This document shows, piece after piece, positions 45,605 to 59,359 of a stretch of 64,000 bases of DNA. The notes beneath the pieces were generated by a model that had not been told where the DNA came from, made no database searches, and saw only the letters and a program-made list of their open reading frames with translations. The position numbers and the translations under genes were made by a program. Position 1 is the stretch's first letter; the number at the start of each line of letters is the position of its first letter. Source of the stretch: Pyrenopolyporus hunteri (lineage: Eukaryota > Ascomycota > Sordariomycetes > Xylariales > Hypoxylaceae); contig CADCXC010000038.1 of NCBI GenBank assembly GCA_902806595.1, positions 2,666,001-2,730,000 of the forward strand. Reading direction: 5' to 3'.

Positions 45605-48600
45605 CTAGTCTTGGAATAGTCCAGGAGTAACCTGGGCTACCCGCCCTTGGTGGATATTCTTATGTAGACTAAGCCTCCTAATCTCAGCTTTAAGCCAGCT
45701 AAGTGTTGTGTTATACTTAGATTGCTTTCTTTCTAATACGTTGCGGAAAGCGTTGTACGCAAGCCTATGTTGGAACCGTTAGCATCAATATAGATTGCGG
45801 AGTATATGGTCCAACTCACCAAGATACCTCAGGCTTCTTCACATCGCAGGTGTAGCCTGGGTACCGGAGCTTGCGACTCTTGCTCACGAGCAGCATATAG
45901 GCCGTATCGATTAGCTTCGATATGGTTGCTAGCCAAGACGGATTAGCCCGCTATGAATATACCTATAGCATCGTGCCGATGCAGCTCTTCGAGTCTAGAC
46001 TCACCAATAACGAGCGTTGCCGATGGCTGTTTCTGGATCGGCAGACAGCGGGTATACGCCCACATTTTTGTGGCCGTCTCGCAGAATGCGCTGTAGATAT
46101 TGTTTAACATGGTTTTTGCGGAGTTGAGCTCTGAGTCAAAGAACATGAGATGGCTTTGGATCTTGAAAGCATCTACGCAGCTTGTTAGATCATACGAACG
46201 GAGACTCGCCACTACAGAATAGGGCGGGGTCTTACTGAGAACTTTCCGCTGGAACGTACGCCCTGGCATGCGCGAGAATTCAACGGTGAGGGAGTTGTAT
46301 ATATCTAATTGATGTAAGTTACTAACTTTTAGGTGTCGCAGGATTGGCGGCTTACCAGTTTGTTGATCCTTCTCTCGACTGCGAGATATATCCAAGGTCT
46401 GGCAGTCGATAGTGGTACCGCAGTACGGGAAATTTTGGCCGGAACCCAACTTCGTGACGGATTCGCCGTCGATCTCTAAATCAAAATTAACGAGAGTCTT
46501 CTGGGAATTCACCGTCACTCCGTAGTCCGGAACACCTCTGTGCATCGTCTTAACGAAACGGACGGCTTTCTGCCTATCAGTAGTGATGAGGAGAAAGTCG
46601 TCAATGAGCCGTAGAAGCAGGCAGTCCTCGGAATGAAGGAACTGTAGGACCTGGATTTCAAGATCGGCGTAGAAGTAGTTGCAGAGAGTAGATGATAATA
46701 TAGACCCCTGCGGGATACCCTGTTTCTGCCTGTAGAACTTCTTCCCAATCTTGACGAGATTCTGCTGAATATGCGAGGCCACAAGCTGAAGCAGCTCGTT
46801 AGTATCATAGTACTTCTTCCACCGGTCAACGAACACGGCGTTCCTCTTCGTAGCCGCCCGCCCTGATTCGAGAAGCTGCATTAGTGTAGAGCTGTCGCGG
46901 TTACTAGTTGCTACGGAAGGCCACCTCTTCACTGGTTTCGACTTGGATACTTTGCCCGCCTGGCTCAGTAGATTGGATGAGACTTCGGCGTACGTCGAGA
47001 CCCGATATTGACGCTGCTGCGGTATGGAATTAAGCAGTTTGATTATAGCTGCTTGAGGGATTGTGTCGAAGGCCGACTGCACGTCTACCTTCGCAAAATA
47101 GAGGTCCTTGCCAGACCCCGTGATCTTGGATTTGAAGGACTTGACACGCTTGTAAATATCTCCCACGGAAAACATGGTGGCTCCTAATTTCTTAGGGTTC
47201 ACAGCCTACTCGGGTTAGAGATTTAAACTTGGATATGGATGAAATTTCGTACCTTCTCTAGCTGAAGAACTAAGTGTGCTGGCTCTAGGATTCTGTTGAT
47301 TCCAGGTCCTAATACCTTCGATTTTCCCTGTACAGCGATCCTTTTCCGTAGATTCATGATTGGCCGCATGCCAGTCGCCTTCGGCAGCAAGCGAATTTGA
47401 CTGAATCCAAGGGCACGCGAATTAAGTATTTGATTAGCCCGGGAGAGATTGACCTCGGAAAACATCTTGCTTTTTAAAGAAGCCATCGCGGGCTCTGCCA
47501 CATAGCGCCAAACGTCATGCCGAAAGAAAAACAACCGATATTTATGGGCATTCGACTCTGTAACGTAGAAGTTGCTACGAATGAGTGGGATCAGGAGAGA
47601 ATCGAATAAAAAGTAGATGAACTCGACTAAAAGCTCGCGACGCTTTTGTATGTCCGTCTGGGATGTTTTGCTGGATCTGAGCCGAGGTGGCGCGAGCCAG
47701 TCTATCTCAGTCAACTTTTTCGGTTAGATAACCTAGCTTTAAATGTCGAGACAAGACACAACTGACCTTCAAGCCCTGAGTCACCTCATGAAGCGACATG
47801 GCTTCGAAACGCCTCAGTAATATAAAATCGTCTACTTTCCTAAGAAACACTTTTTCGTTGTGTTCAGCAACCGTTCCGCCGCCCCAGAAACCGTTAGGCA
47901 CAACCCTTTTCAAAACAGCCTGGCAGAAGGCGGAGACCTTGGCAGGTGGAGTCGCCAGATCGAAAATGGACGAAATTGGATCACTTCTTACTGTAGATGG
48001 CTGTCCTTGGGTTTGGGGGGTCGTCTTCGTCCGTAGTACGCCCACTTTGCGTGAGCTTGTACGGGCGCCACCATCTTCAGTTAATTCGAGCCTTCGATGA
48101 TCAAGTGAAGTATGGAGCTTCTCGCAAAATTAGTGCTATGGGCGCTAACACAGACTAGTAGACTCACTGGACAGTGGTGCTGGAGAAGCTTGGAGTAAGA
48201 ACAGCGTTGATGCAAGATCTGTAGTCTTCGTACCAGCTCCGTGGCGGCACCTCTTAGCCTCTTAGGAGTTTGAACCCGAGTAGTTGGCTCGTTAAGCCGA
48301 CCAAACTTTTCAAAAATCTCTTCTTCTCTCAAGGTATAATCTTTGAGTCGTTGGGACGTTTCCTTGAAGTCGACTTTGGAGGTGAAAACGTTATGAAGAC
48401 CAAATTGACGGGGGAAGATGTACATCATCACTCTCATAGTATGGGCTTCATTCTGCGTCGTTATTCGTTGCTTGCTCTCGGCTGACTGTGAGCATTCCTC
48501 ATCAAGATGGTTATAGGGAGACCGGTTCAACACATCTGCTATTATTAGCCTTCTATAAGCCACAAAGCTGTGGGTGCCTTACGGATATGCCTCAAACCGA

Positions 48601-49616
48601 AATGTACCAGCCCATGAGCGTTGAGGGCGGCCCTAGCATAGAGCATGCGGTTACGGACGAAGACGATTTCTGATGGATTTTTCGCGGCGCTACTCTGCGG
48701 CCCTTCTCCGGGCTTCTCCTGGTTAGATGCCTCGACGTCTGACAAGGGCTTCCCTAGATTCGAATGAATACGAGAGTCTCGCCCTTACTGCGAAGCTAGA
48801 CTACTCACCGCTGATCTGGTAGAGATTATTCGTCCCCGCCTTCACGGGCACGAAAATGGCACCATCGAGGAGCAGATCCATCATGATGCGTTCGCCTGAC
48901 TCGCCCATCAAGGCGAGGAGCTGTGGCCATGGTGGCTGCTTCAACGTCTCAATATGGGGATTAGGCCGAACGAGACGTAACCCCAGGCCGCGGTTTCTGC
49001 TATACCCATCGCAAAGTAGATGCTTAGGCCAGCGGCTAGTCTTCTCTCTAGAAAATAGAGTTTTTACGACGTATTCTATAAGCTTTTTTTATGTCAGCTC
49101 ATGTCAAAGGCATAACTGGGAGACATGTTTCTATTAATATAAAACGAGGTCGGATCGTACAAGTGCTTGAGTCTCGGTGGAACCAGCGACACCGTCTGAC
49201 AGAGTAACGTAGGATTCGTCTCCTTTTTGGGAGAAGGTCTTCCATCCCTCTAGGCGATTGTCTTCCGGATCCTGTAACTGGGTCTGTATGCCGACGAGCG
49301 TACCGTCGAGTAGAACTCCAAGTGATCGCTCGACATCCGATATGGATGAGTCCGCGGGTTTGCTGACCGTGCCAACAATAGCAACCTTCTTTCTCCTAAG
49401 CTTAGACGTGGCGGGCAACCTCGAGAGGATATAATTACGTAAGGTTAGCACTTGGGAATAAAACTGGCTGAGCACCGCATGTCGAGCCTGAGGAGGCGCC
49501 GACGGTTGATTAGCCTCGGGATCTTTCTTCCCAACTTTCCCTTTCTTGATTGGCCGCTCGTCAACCAGATAGTCCTTGTGGGAGCCACCACGCTTCCGCT
49601 TTCTTGGACGAGTCAT
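45605..49616 (-). CDS. TERT: Telomerase reverse transcriptase
   Basis: TERT extends chromosome ends using the telomerase RNA template. The nine exons are 49616-49161, 49082-48809, 48753-48583, 48538-48168, 48117-47767, 47714-47253, 47205-46005, 45928-45820 and 45764-45605, giving 1184 aa. The N-terminal domain has RHAVLSQFYSQVLTLRNYIL. The RNA-binding domain shows FVRNRMLYARAALNAHGLVH, FPRQFGLHNVFTSKVD and motif T (FFFRHDVWRYVAEPAM). RT motifs are 1 (IRLLPKATGMRPIMNLRKR), A (KVDVQSAFD, Asp736), B' (KQGIPQGSILSSTLCNYFY), C (LLRLIDDFLLIT, Asp897-898), D (GVTVNSQKTLVNF) and E (FPYCGTTID). The thumb reads KLRYPGYTCDVKKPEVSWLA across the last intron. The catalytic Asp triad is intact and there is no frame break, so the gene looks functional. 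A tail after SWLKAEI is variable. Confidence 0.96.
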
Positions 49617-52600
49617 CCTGTGGTCTCATAGTGTCGTCATAACAACAGCCGTGGCGCTCGTGTTATGCCGTTGGATCGACAAGCAGAGGAGTTAGGAATG
49701 ATTAATTACCTGGGCGCGTATCCGTTATGGTTTTACATTGATTCCGTTGATGGGTGGACTCGAGTACACTGCGCATCTATGTAATTCGGACGCGCGCTTG
49801 ATGGTTCAGACGGACGCTTTAGATGAAAGCTTTAGACAGAAGCTTATTATGAGGTAGGTAGGTAGGTAGGTAGGTACCTAGGTACCGTAATAGGAATATT
49901 ACATGTATTGAACGCGGCTCCAGACGGGAGAGCTCCATGCGCTAAGATTTAGCTTGGGGATAGCAAGGTACCTCAGTACCTCTTAGAAAGTTCGCGCTTT
50001 GGAGTAGATACCCCACTATAGTGGGGTACCTGGAGGCACCACCCAGCACACCAAATAATTGAATTGGAACACATTGGATGGAACCTTGAGCGGTAACATT
50101 CCTATTACTTTCTTTCATTGATCTTTTCACATTTCCCACCTTGGTACCTACCAGGTAGGTAGATACATTTTAAGTCCGTTACCTACCACAGGGCATCTTG
50201 AAAGCTATTCTGCAACTTAATGCCTCATTGATACTTATCTGTTCTGTCCATGTTGTGTACTCGAGAATCCCCGAGACTTATATTATCAACTTCGCCTTCT
50301 TCGCTTCCTATAACGCTTTACTAAGTAAGGTGCCTAGCTGTTATATGCCGGGTAGGCAGCTGAGTAAAACTCTTTGTTTACCCCCCGATCTTCTTGAGAC
50401 GTTTTACCTAAGCCCGAAGACACATTCCCTATGTAGATGGCTAACCCTGCAATTCTGCGTATGTGCCTACTTAGTCAAAGCCGGTCGAATTCTAGGTTGG
50501 GCTCTGTCAGACTGACATTTGGACATTGAAAGAAACATTTTGACTCATTGCATATGTGGCTACCTATATAGTATCTTCGCCCAATTGGCCGCCGCAACTT
50601 GTAATTTAAGTTGCATGCTCCGTCATGCTCGATTGGCTCGCTAATCCTCACCGACCGGGCTTAAGATGCGCATACCAGGCAACATGGAGAAAAGGACGTA
50701 CCAGTGGCGCGAAGCATCGCAACAGAGCCACTTTATAATATCCACTGGATTAATCCGAAAGGACGGCTTTCATGCAAGATGAAAATGCCGGGGACGAATG
50801 AAGTCTGCCAATTCCGGTTGTCATCAGGGTTTATTATGGAGAAATGGGGAGAGTTTTACGTCTAGAGTCGATCGAGCTACCTTCTATATTTCGATAGGGG
50901 GAGGGTTACCGTCAACCGCGACCCTTACCCCTTACTTTTCCCTCAGGATCACAACTTGATACATCATCGATCATCAACACCTATGCGTGATAGTACTTAC
51001 TTCATGTTAAAGACGGTTGCGGAGACCAGGAGCGAGTTTCCTGCTCCACCATATCATCGAATCCGTACATATAATTATACGTAGGCCTTGCTATATCTAG
51101 CGGCCGGGGAAATAGTTTGACATATATTGTGGCTTCCTCTGTCTTAATCGGGCTCCCTAATCGTCTTGGAGAGCGGGTGGTTAGGATGGAATCATGCGAG
51201 CTGCATGCACTCCTGTCTGAATTTACGTTGTGTCCCACTGCCAGCTGTTCAATCTCGTCTTCTAGAGACTTCATTCGCTTAGAGGTTATTAACTGAGATT
51301 GAGAGAGATTGTACAGAACGCCAGGTACCACCGGCCACGGAGAATAAATAAGTTGGACATGTATGATCGGATCTCTCGTCCCTTAATTGCCTATAAGCCG
51401 GCTCACAAGTTATTCTAATATGGCGTTGAGGGATATAATGTCTAAGACTTGAGGCTTAGCCATGACATGTAATGCGTTGTAAGTTACCGAGGTACCGAGC
51501 ACCTGAAGTACCTGGGGTAATTATGAGGTCGCCCGAAAGAATCCTCGTGCCTATTACCTAAAGCTTTGATGGACTGGACTTATACGGTTGTAACTTGACT
51601 TATTAAAACGCTATGGAACTAAGCACCTAAACTGTATAGTACCTGTACTAGCTTCCAATTTTAGAATGAACGATTGCCTATAATTCATATACCTAGTAGG
51701 TAGATAAGATACCTTGCTCTGCCCTATTTCCCCGTTCGAAGGAAGAGGATGGGTATGGTCTCTACCTCATGTACTGTACATATTAGATAGTTCCTAGGGC
51801 TCGGAAATAAGTGTATGCAAGTTTTCGCTTAGCCACCCAGGTACCGACGGCTAGCAACGACAACCACACAAGCCACGACAACACAAACAACAGACGGGCG
51901 TTCGCAGCATGCTTATCTACTGTCCCGACACCATCTGTCCGTACTTAAATTACAAATTAGAAAGAAGATTGCGTACGTCACCTTGCTATATATCTAATAA
52001 ATTCGATACATCTATCATGATTAATGAAGCACCTCATGTGTTGACATCAAATGCTAGACATGTTAGACGTGTTAGACGGGTTCGATCGATATGCAGTCAG
52101 ATTGAAGGCCTACGACCCATACATGCCCTTTTTTCCACCACTCAAAGCGGAATAGACCATCTAGGTTGAACCCGCAGTTCTAAGGCTAGGATGCAGCTAA
52201 AAAAATTGTACCTGAGTTGAGCTTTCGTATTTTTGTCATGTACAAACACATACCAGTTGACCTACAATACATGCCTGGTATAGATCTACCTTCCCTACGT
52301 AATATCATAGCATCTCGAACCTTGCTAATAACAATTGAGCTGATCCCTTCAATCCACGATGTCGGATATCCCAGGTACTTTTGTTATTACCTGGGTTAGG
52401 TACCTCTTAGATAGGTACCTCTACCTACATGTAGTTAGAAAACCGGCGCAAACTCAGGTTTGTGCTGCTATAACATGTACATGACTTCCATGTTAGCCAA
52501 GTCCCGGCGGATGGAGCTAACGACCCAACTGTACGAAGATACGATGTACGGTGGAGGCACCGCTACTGGCCGTACCAAGATACCTGGCGGGACAGCGATT

Positions 52601-53240
52601 TCTCCATACTAGACCAGGTAACCAAGTACGTAAGCATCGAGGTACCTATAGACGTATGGATGTATTACCTATGGCCGTATGGATGTACGGATGTATTTGT
52701 AGCGGGCAGGGCAGGGTTAGCCTCCCTCAGCTTTCAATGTTCCTCCACCAAAAAGAAGCCACTACCGTATTAGAGGTTGATCTAGTGTAGCAGAGCAATC
52801 GAAGCCGTACCGCTTCTTCTCGTCCCCCCCAAACCATCCTCACCAAATCATCTTGCATGCCAGCTTGCCAGCGCATCAACTCGGGACACATCCCACACGG
52901 CCAAACACCTCGCAACCTTTGCCAGGGGCGGGTCTTCACATCCCATAATCATCGAATGGCTATTCTGAAAATCCTTTTGACCACGGCCTGCACGCTTGCA
53001 CGCCCGCCCGCCTTCCCCCCACACTCCTTGCTGCTACCTCACCATTGCCCATTGGCGTCCAATTGCTTGTAAGCTCGAGAAGCCAAAGTCGCCTAGGCTG
53101 GAATTGTTCAGGGCAAACCAAGGCTATTCGACAACGTAGCCCGGGACAGAGAACCCTTGCTCGGCTCGACCTACCTACGCTCTCCATTTGTCTTGTACGA
53201 TATTTTATCGGCGCCTGAATGTCAGGGTGATGTCCAGAAG
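49617..53240. other. 3.6-kb gene-poor interval between TERT and RhoGEF
   Basis: This holds the divergent promoters of TERT (minus) and the RhoGEF (plus). A strong GTAGG tandem/CCTAGG cluster lies at 49853-49886 and further ones at 50140-50165 and 52375-52440. A 109-codon minus-strand frame (51002-51331) with a short Glu/Leu-rich segment is the only one with any protein-like look. The last few hundred bases before 53241 are cytosine-rich. No confident gene was found. Confidence 0.5.
49853..49886. repeat. GGTA tandem repeat running into CCTAGGTACC
   Basis: Six consecutive GGTA units are followed by CCTAGGTACC, giving a block that can fold on itself. It is the longest uninterrupted member of this repeat family in the window. 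Confidence 0.85.
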
Positions 53241-56200
53241 ATGCAGGAAGAGGAGGAACCCCTTGGTGCGACGTTGGCAACCCATAATTTTGAATCCCAG
53301 TCAGGTTCAAGTCCAACGAGACAGCACCAGCACCAGCACCAGCAGCGGCAGCACCAGCAGCACCAGCAGCACCAGCAGCAACAACAACAACAGCATGACT
53401 ATTACCACAGCCACCGCCACCAATATCTTCCCCATCTGAATACTGATCCGGCAGCATTTGACTCCTCCCACTACGACGATTACGACTACGCGGTCGACCG
53501 TGATCAGAGCACCGTATTGCCCCCATCGGAATTCGCGTCCTATGCCTCAAGTAACTTCCACGCCGCTCATGCGAACGCGACGAGCGTCGAGCCTGTGGCC
53601 GTCGTAGATCCGGACGATTTCTATAGAACTTACCGCGGCCTACACACGTCCGTGCCGGTCCCGGCCCACGACGAATTGATGGCGTCGACCTTGCCCGCCC
53701 ACAAGCAAGACCAAAATATTTCGTTTCGACCAAACGGAAGCGGTTCGGCTCCGAAGCACCCCACTGCCTCGTCGTCACGGTCCGGCGTGAGGACTGCTAT
53801 ACGTTCCGTATCGGCCCCCATCGATGACAAACAGACTAGCAGTGCTCCTAAGTCAAGGACTTCGGGCAACACCACGTCCGGAAGCCGTAGTGGGCGTCAA
53901 CCCAGCGTGAAGGATTTGAAGAGAAGGTTTGATCAGAATGCGGCGCAGCCGGGCAATTCTGCCGCCTCCAAGACCGTCCCACGTATTCCAGTTAGAGACA
54001 CGTCGTCGTCGCCTAGGTACCGTCGGGTAAGTGGTTCTTCTCCGACGAATGGCCAGCCGTCGTATACAACGTCGCGGTCGCCCGTGACGCGTGACTCGGA
54101 GTCTGGAGTAGGATCGTCCACGGCGATGCGGGCGACACAAAGGAACAAGTCGGTTCCCGAGAACCAAACATCCGGCAATTCGCAGTCTTTTGCAAGCCGT
54201 ATAGCGAAGCCTCGGGTCTCAACTGGGTCCCACACCCAAACGTCAAAGTCTTTAAGCAATCTTTCTCCAATTAGCCCGACTAGCTCAAACTCTAAAGCGC
54301 CTCAACCTCGCAGTCTTCTATTTGGAGAGATAGTTCCCGGCGAACTAGATATCGGGGTGGCGGGCTATGGAATCGAAGGTGCTAGAGCGAGACGAGCTTC
54401 TGACGCGAATCTTCATAATCCTAATGGCCCGCGTCAACGGAGCTTCTCACATACTGATGCCGAACCGCCTTCGCCAAGTGATTGGTACCGTAGCGCGAAT
54501 GGAGGTTCTGCGATTCATGACGACACTGAGACGAAGGATCTAAAATCCGCTAAGGCCCACAACCGGTCGCAAAGCGACGTCGCTGGGACTAAACCGGGTC
54601 CAGCGCCGTCGCAAAAACCTCAGACTTTACATTCAAGGCCCCACAAAGATCGGGGACCGTCGTCAGCGGCTTCGAGACTGCCCGTCTCAGTGCGAAAACT
54701 CAGTAGTCCTTCAGGATCCTCCAGTCCAACATCGACACGATCAAATTCGCCGTCCACCCTAAGGCGCCCTGCTATCCAAGGGAAGACCTCGAAGTCGATA
54801 CCTGCTACACGATCGAAAACGCCTAGCAGCACCAGTTCCGCGACGAGGAAGCCAAATCGATTAGGCTCCGTGACCCCAAATAGCGGCACAAGACTCAACG
54901 CCTACATTTCAGCGCCTCCGCCGAAGTTATCGCCCACACTACGAAGCTCACGGCCTCGCCAACCGGTATCTTCGGCTACAACCACTAGCTCTAGAATGAA
55001 AGCTGTCGAAAGAGGCCGATCTCCTTCGAATACCGATTCGCGGACTGGTACGAGAGCCGGTGACCAAGGAACTAGGAGGCGAAAGATATCGATGGGCCCG
55101 ATCGACTTCGAGTCCCGGCGAGAGCAGATTAAATTGTCTTACACGAAGTCTATCCGAGAGAACGAGGCTCGAGCGGCCGCTAAAAGGGCCATCGAAGAAA
55201 AAAAGCGGAAAGAGGAAGCAGAGGCTAGGGCAAAGGCCAGGGCAAAGGCGAAGGCTGAGGCAGAGGCAGAGGCTGAAGCTGAAGCCGCAAAGGCTCGACT
55301 GGCTATTGAGGAAAGGCGCCTAGAGGAGACCGGCGCAGAAGAGCTGGATAATAAGGATACCCAGAGCCCAGCGGACGCATTAATATCAGGTATCGAGCAA
55401 GCAGCCTTGACGATTGAGACGAACCTTACGCGACCGAGTTCAAATAATGTTTCGGCGATACCAGGCCTAGCCCAGAAGAATTCTCCGATACTCGGCATAC
55501 CCGGAAGCTTTCCGACTGTAGGAAGCATAGAAGATCAAGACGAAGAGCCCCCTTCAGCAATCTCAAATACTACTGAATTCGACGTCGAACTACAAACCGA
55601 CCCACTAGTGCAAGAAATCCCTGTACGGCTTGGTGTGAATAAGATCGACAACGGTGCCGATTTCATCACACCAGCATATCCAAAGACGGAGTATCGATCG
55701 CCATTTGAAGATGAAGGCGTGAACGACGATGGCGTTTCCATTAACATCTCGCTAGACGCTCCCGCAGATACGGAGCCGCTACCGACAGAGCCATCTCCTA
55801 TTACTAGCGAACCGCATACAAGCCACGGCATCCCAGGCTCATATCAAGATGAAGTTGACGATTACTCTCCGCAGCCGCTTCCATCCGAGCCGTATCAGAC
55901 GAAGGTGACAATAATCGGCCGTGATTCAGACTTCCCACCCCCCGCACATGAATCCGACGAACCGACGTATGCAGGTATCCCCAACAATCAAGAATCTGGA
56001 GATAGTTCTCATCTTAAACCCGAGTTATCTCGTAACCTTTCCTACGGCAGCCCATTCAGTCCGGGCGGAGATCAAAGCGGCCCCAGCGCTGGTCTTAGTG
56101 AGATTGAGGAGTACTTCGTCGGGCCAATCCTCAAGGATCCTACAGCCGCTATCCCCCGAGATGCTAGCCCTAAACCGCCAGATGGCGGTGACACGGCGAG

Positions 56201-59200
56201 TTCCGGGCAACAGGCGACAGAGGATTCACGTTTCTCTCTGGAGTCTCGGAGGACTATGGGGACAGCTCCAAGTCTCACTGTACCAAGAACTTCAGAATCA
56301 ATGAACAGGGTGAGCCAAACCACAATCTGGACTGATTACTCGGTCAACAGCCAGGATGCATACTCCGAGTATGAGCTAAAGAACCGGAACCTGCAAAATC
56401 GCGATTCAACCTATCGTGATAATGGCTCAACGTCGGGATCCAGCTCCCCGTCGCGGCCGTACCAGTACGAGCCGGATCCTAGCGAACCGCGTTGCAGCTC
56501 CGACATACCCTCCAACGAGCTTCAAGACCCAGGGTCGGTAGATCGCCCCTCACTCCAACTCCCTGAAATTAACACGGGAGATGGCTTCGTTATCGATTAC
56601 GAGGGACATAAGGATACTTCTATTCCAGTCCTACCAGATCACGACCCACCTCCGCCTCCCGATGAAGGTTCATTACGTGACGTTCCCAGCTCTGAGCCGC
56701 AGAGTGAATATTTTGACGATACCAGGCCTAGTAGTTATGCTCAAGCAGGGAAGGATGATCGAAGTTTATTCTCTATCGATCCCTCCAGAAGAGAGAGCGG
56801 AGATTTTGACCGATCCGAATCCGGCTCACGTACGGCTTACAAAGCTTCTCTCGAACTCACCGAAGGCTTTCCGCCTCGCGCAGTCTTGTTGGATAACCAG
56901 AAGACTCTGGCTGAAAGCATTGAGCAGGGCGAGGATAGCTCGGGGCTTTCGGCGCAAGAGAGGAAACGATTATTCACACGCCTCGAAACCATAAAGGAGC
57001 TAATTGATACCGAAGCATTTTTCATAAGGGATATGAACATCGTGGAAGAGATCTATAAAGGGACGGCCGAAGCTTGCCCCCAGCTTGACGATAAAACTAT
57101 TAAATTAATTTTTCGCAACACCGATCAAATAATCAAGTTCCATTCGGAATTTCTAGTGGAACTTAAAGAAGGGGTCTCCAGCGTCTACACGCCCAAGGGA
57201 CATAGGTCCCAGTTGCCCAAGGAAAACTCGACCCTTCCCAATGGCGCCCCGATCTCAAACACGACTACAACAGCTACAGGTCATTTGAGTGATGATAGAG
57301 ACCGCCAAACATCGATCGGGCCAATATTCATTCGAAACATGGAGAAGATGAAGGCGGCACATGAGACTTTCCTCAAGAATAGCGATCACGCTGCGAAACG
57401 GCTCATCCAAATCCAGGAAGATCCAACCGTAAAAGTGTGGTTGAATGAGTGTAATGAAGTTGCCAGAGACTTGACCAAAGCATGGAATTTGGACTCCCTC
57501 CTTATCAAACCAATGCAGAGGATTACGAAATACCCGAATCTCCTCATTCAACTTCTCCACGAGACCCCCGCGGATCACCCAGACCGTCCGTTCCTTGAAT
57601 CTGCCAAAGCCAACCTAGAAAACGCGATAGAGGAAATCAACAAGACGAAGAAGAACTTCGAATTGGTGGGACAGATAGTCGGAAGGAAACGAAAGGAGTC
57701 TGATGTCAGGGCCGGCTTCGCTCGGGCATTTGGCAAAAGGGTTGATAAGCTACAATCTACCCACAAGCCGGCAGAAGACCCGGAATACCTCAAACTCCAT
57801 GAAAGGTTTGGTGACGATTATCTTCGACTTCAAGTGGTTTTGAGGGATGTTGAGTTCTACACGAGGCAGGTCACCGATTACGTTCACGAATTCCTGCAGT
57901 ACTTATCTTCGATGGAATTGGTAATGCGGCTTCAACCATCGCCTCATCCCGAGATCGAAAGCAAATGGGTCCGCTTCAACGTGTCGATGAGAGATATCGA
58001 GAAGGTTGCGCTGGAGCAACACGTCAGTTAAATCGTTCCCACGCTCGCCATTGTGTTTTAGACTAACCGAACATCCCAGCTCTCTCAAGTACGGAAGCAA
58101 GTAATCGAGCCTTTCGAGCTCGTAATCAGGTCGTATGGCAACCCATCCCTTGCTATGAAAAAACGGGCCAAACGTCGGTTGGACTATGAGAAGTCGATCC
58201 AGCTGAAAAAGAGTGGCAAGAAAGTCGACAAGCAGCTTTCTGAATTCATCGAACAGTACGAAGCTTTGAATGAAGCATTGAAAAAAGAATTGCCCAAGCT
58301 TTCAGCGTTGACCGAAAAGGTTGGCAAAATATGCCTTGCAAATTTCGTCAGTATACAAACCCAATGGTTTGCCATATGGAAGGAGAAAGTCAAAGTGGTG
58401 CTCGAAGACTCCGAGGTGCCAGAGATCGCCGATATCGTCTCAACGTTCCAGCGTGATTATAAATTCCAGGACGAGCAAATGAACACGATCGGCATCGTCA
58501 ACCCGGCTTCCAAAGGTCGACCTTCCCAGTCGACAAGCACCGACGAGTCCTTCGCAAGGCTTCGCCTTAGACCCACGGAACTTTCACCTCGCGGCCGGGG
58601 AATGTCCTTGAACAGCAGCGACACGGCTCCAACTTTACCCACCCCCGATTTCATGAAGCGTCATAGCGGTCAGTTTACCATCTCGCCAACTACTGCCTCC
58701 ATTCCGAGCCCCCACCAATATTATTATCGCGACTATTATACTGGGGTCAACACGCAGGGACGCCCAGGGTCGGGCTCACTCCACACACCCGATTTGACCC
58801 CCATGTCTCGTCCCATAGGACCAGCCCCCATGCGCCCCGGGACTGGCCAGAGCTATGACTCGACCAGTGCTCCAAGACAAAGCATGGAATCAGGCGCACA
58901 TGCGAGACGTTATTCTAATTCGATGTATCCCTCGCCACATCACCAATCTAGCGACAACCAACGCTATTCCGGTCTCTTCCAGTCCGCACTCCCTCCGTCT
59001 GACAGCCAAGAACGCCTTCCACGGCCGTCTCAGGCGTCGTCTCGCGCTTCCTCTCGGGAGCGGCAGCCAATTAATGGATATAATGTACTATGGTTGGCGG
59101 CCTCCCTTTTCGAGTTTAATATCGAGACTACGAAACATGAAGCTGGGTACCCTTATTTAACGTACCAAGCCGGAGAGGTATGTGGATTCTGACGAATGAA

Positions 59201-59359
59201 TGGGATATGAGTAGAAGACAGTACTAACGAATTCACTTACAGATATTCGACGTGATAGCTGAGAAAGGCGAATTATGGCTTGCCAAAAACCAAGACGATC
59301 CCAGCAATCTAGTTGGATGGTTATGGTCTAAACATTTTGCTAAGTTGGCGGATGATTAG
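53241..59359 (+). CDS. DH-BAR-SH3 Rho/Cdc42 guanine nucleotide exchange factor
   Basis: The exons are 53241-58022, 58080-59177 and 59243-59359, giving 1998 aa. The first 1200 residues are mostly disordered, with a Gln/His run at about 27-55, long Ser/Pro/Thr stretches and an Ala/Glu/Lys helical segment near 625-698. A DH domain follows at about 1240-1480 (LFTRLETIKELIDTEAFFIR; LIKPMQRITKYPNLLIQLL). A BAR-like domain spans roughly 1500-1800, with the conserved KRRLDYEKS motif. The last 55 residues form an SH3 domain (TYQAGEIFDVIAEKGELWLA). This order matches the DNMBP/Tuba and fission yeast Gef1 type, so it probably activates Cdc42 or Rho at sites of polar growth or septation. The start is the first ATG of the frame; an upstream coding exon is possible. 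Confidence 0.9.
53321..53396 (+). repeat. CAG/CAC codon repeat in RhoGEF
   Basis: Imperfect CAGCAC and CAG/CAA triplet tandems encode a mixed Gln-His tract near the RhoGEF N-terminus. The track keeps frame, and its length is likely to vary between strains. Confidence 0.85.

Noticed and set aside
52960..53778. Long minus-strand frame over the RhoGEF start
   Set aside because: It is antisense to the Gln/His repeat and disordered region; its product is Gly/Ala/Arg low-complexity.
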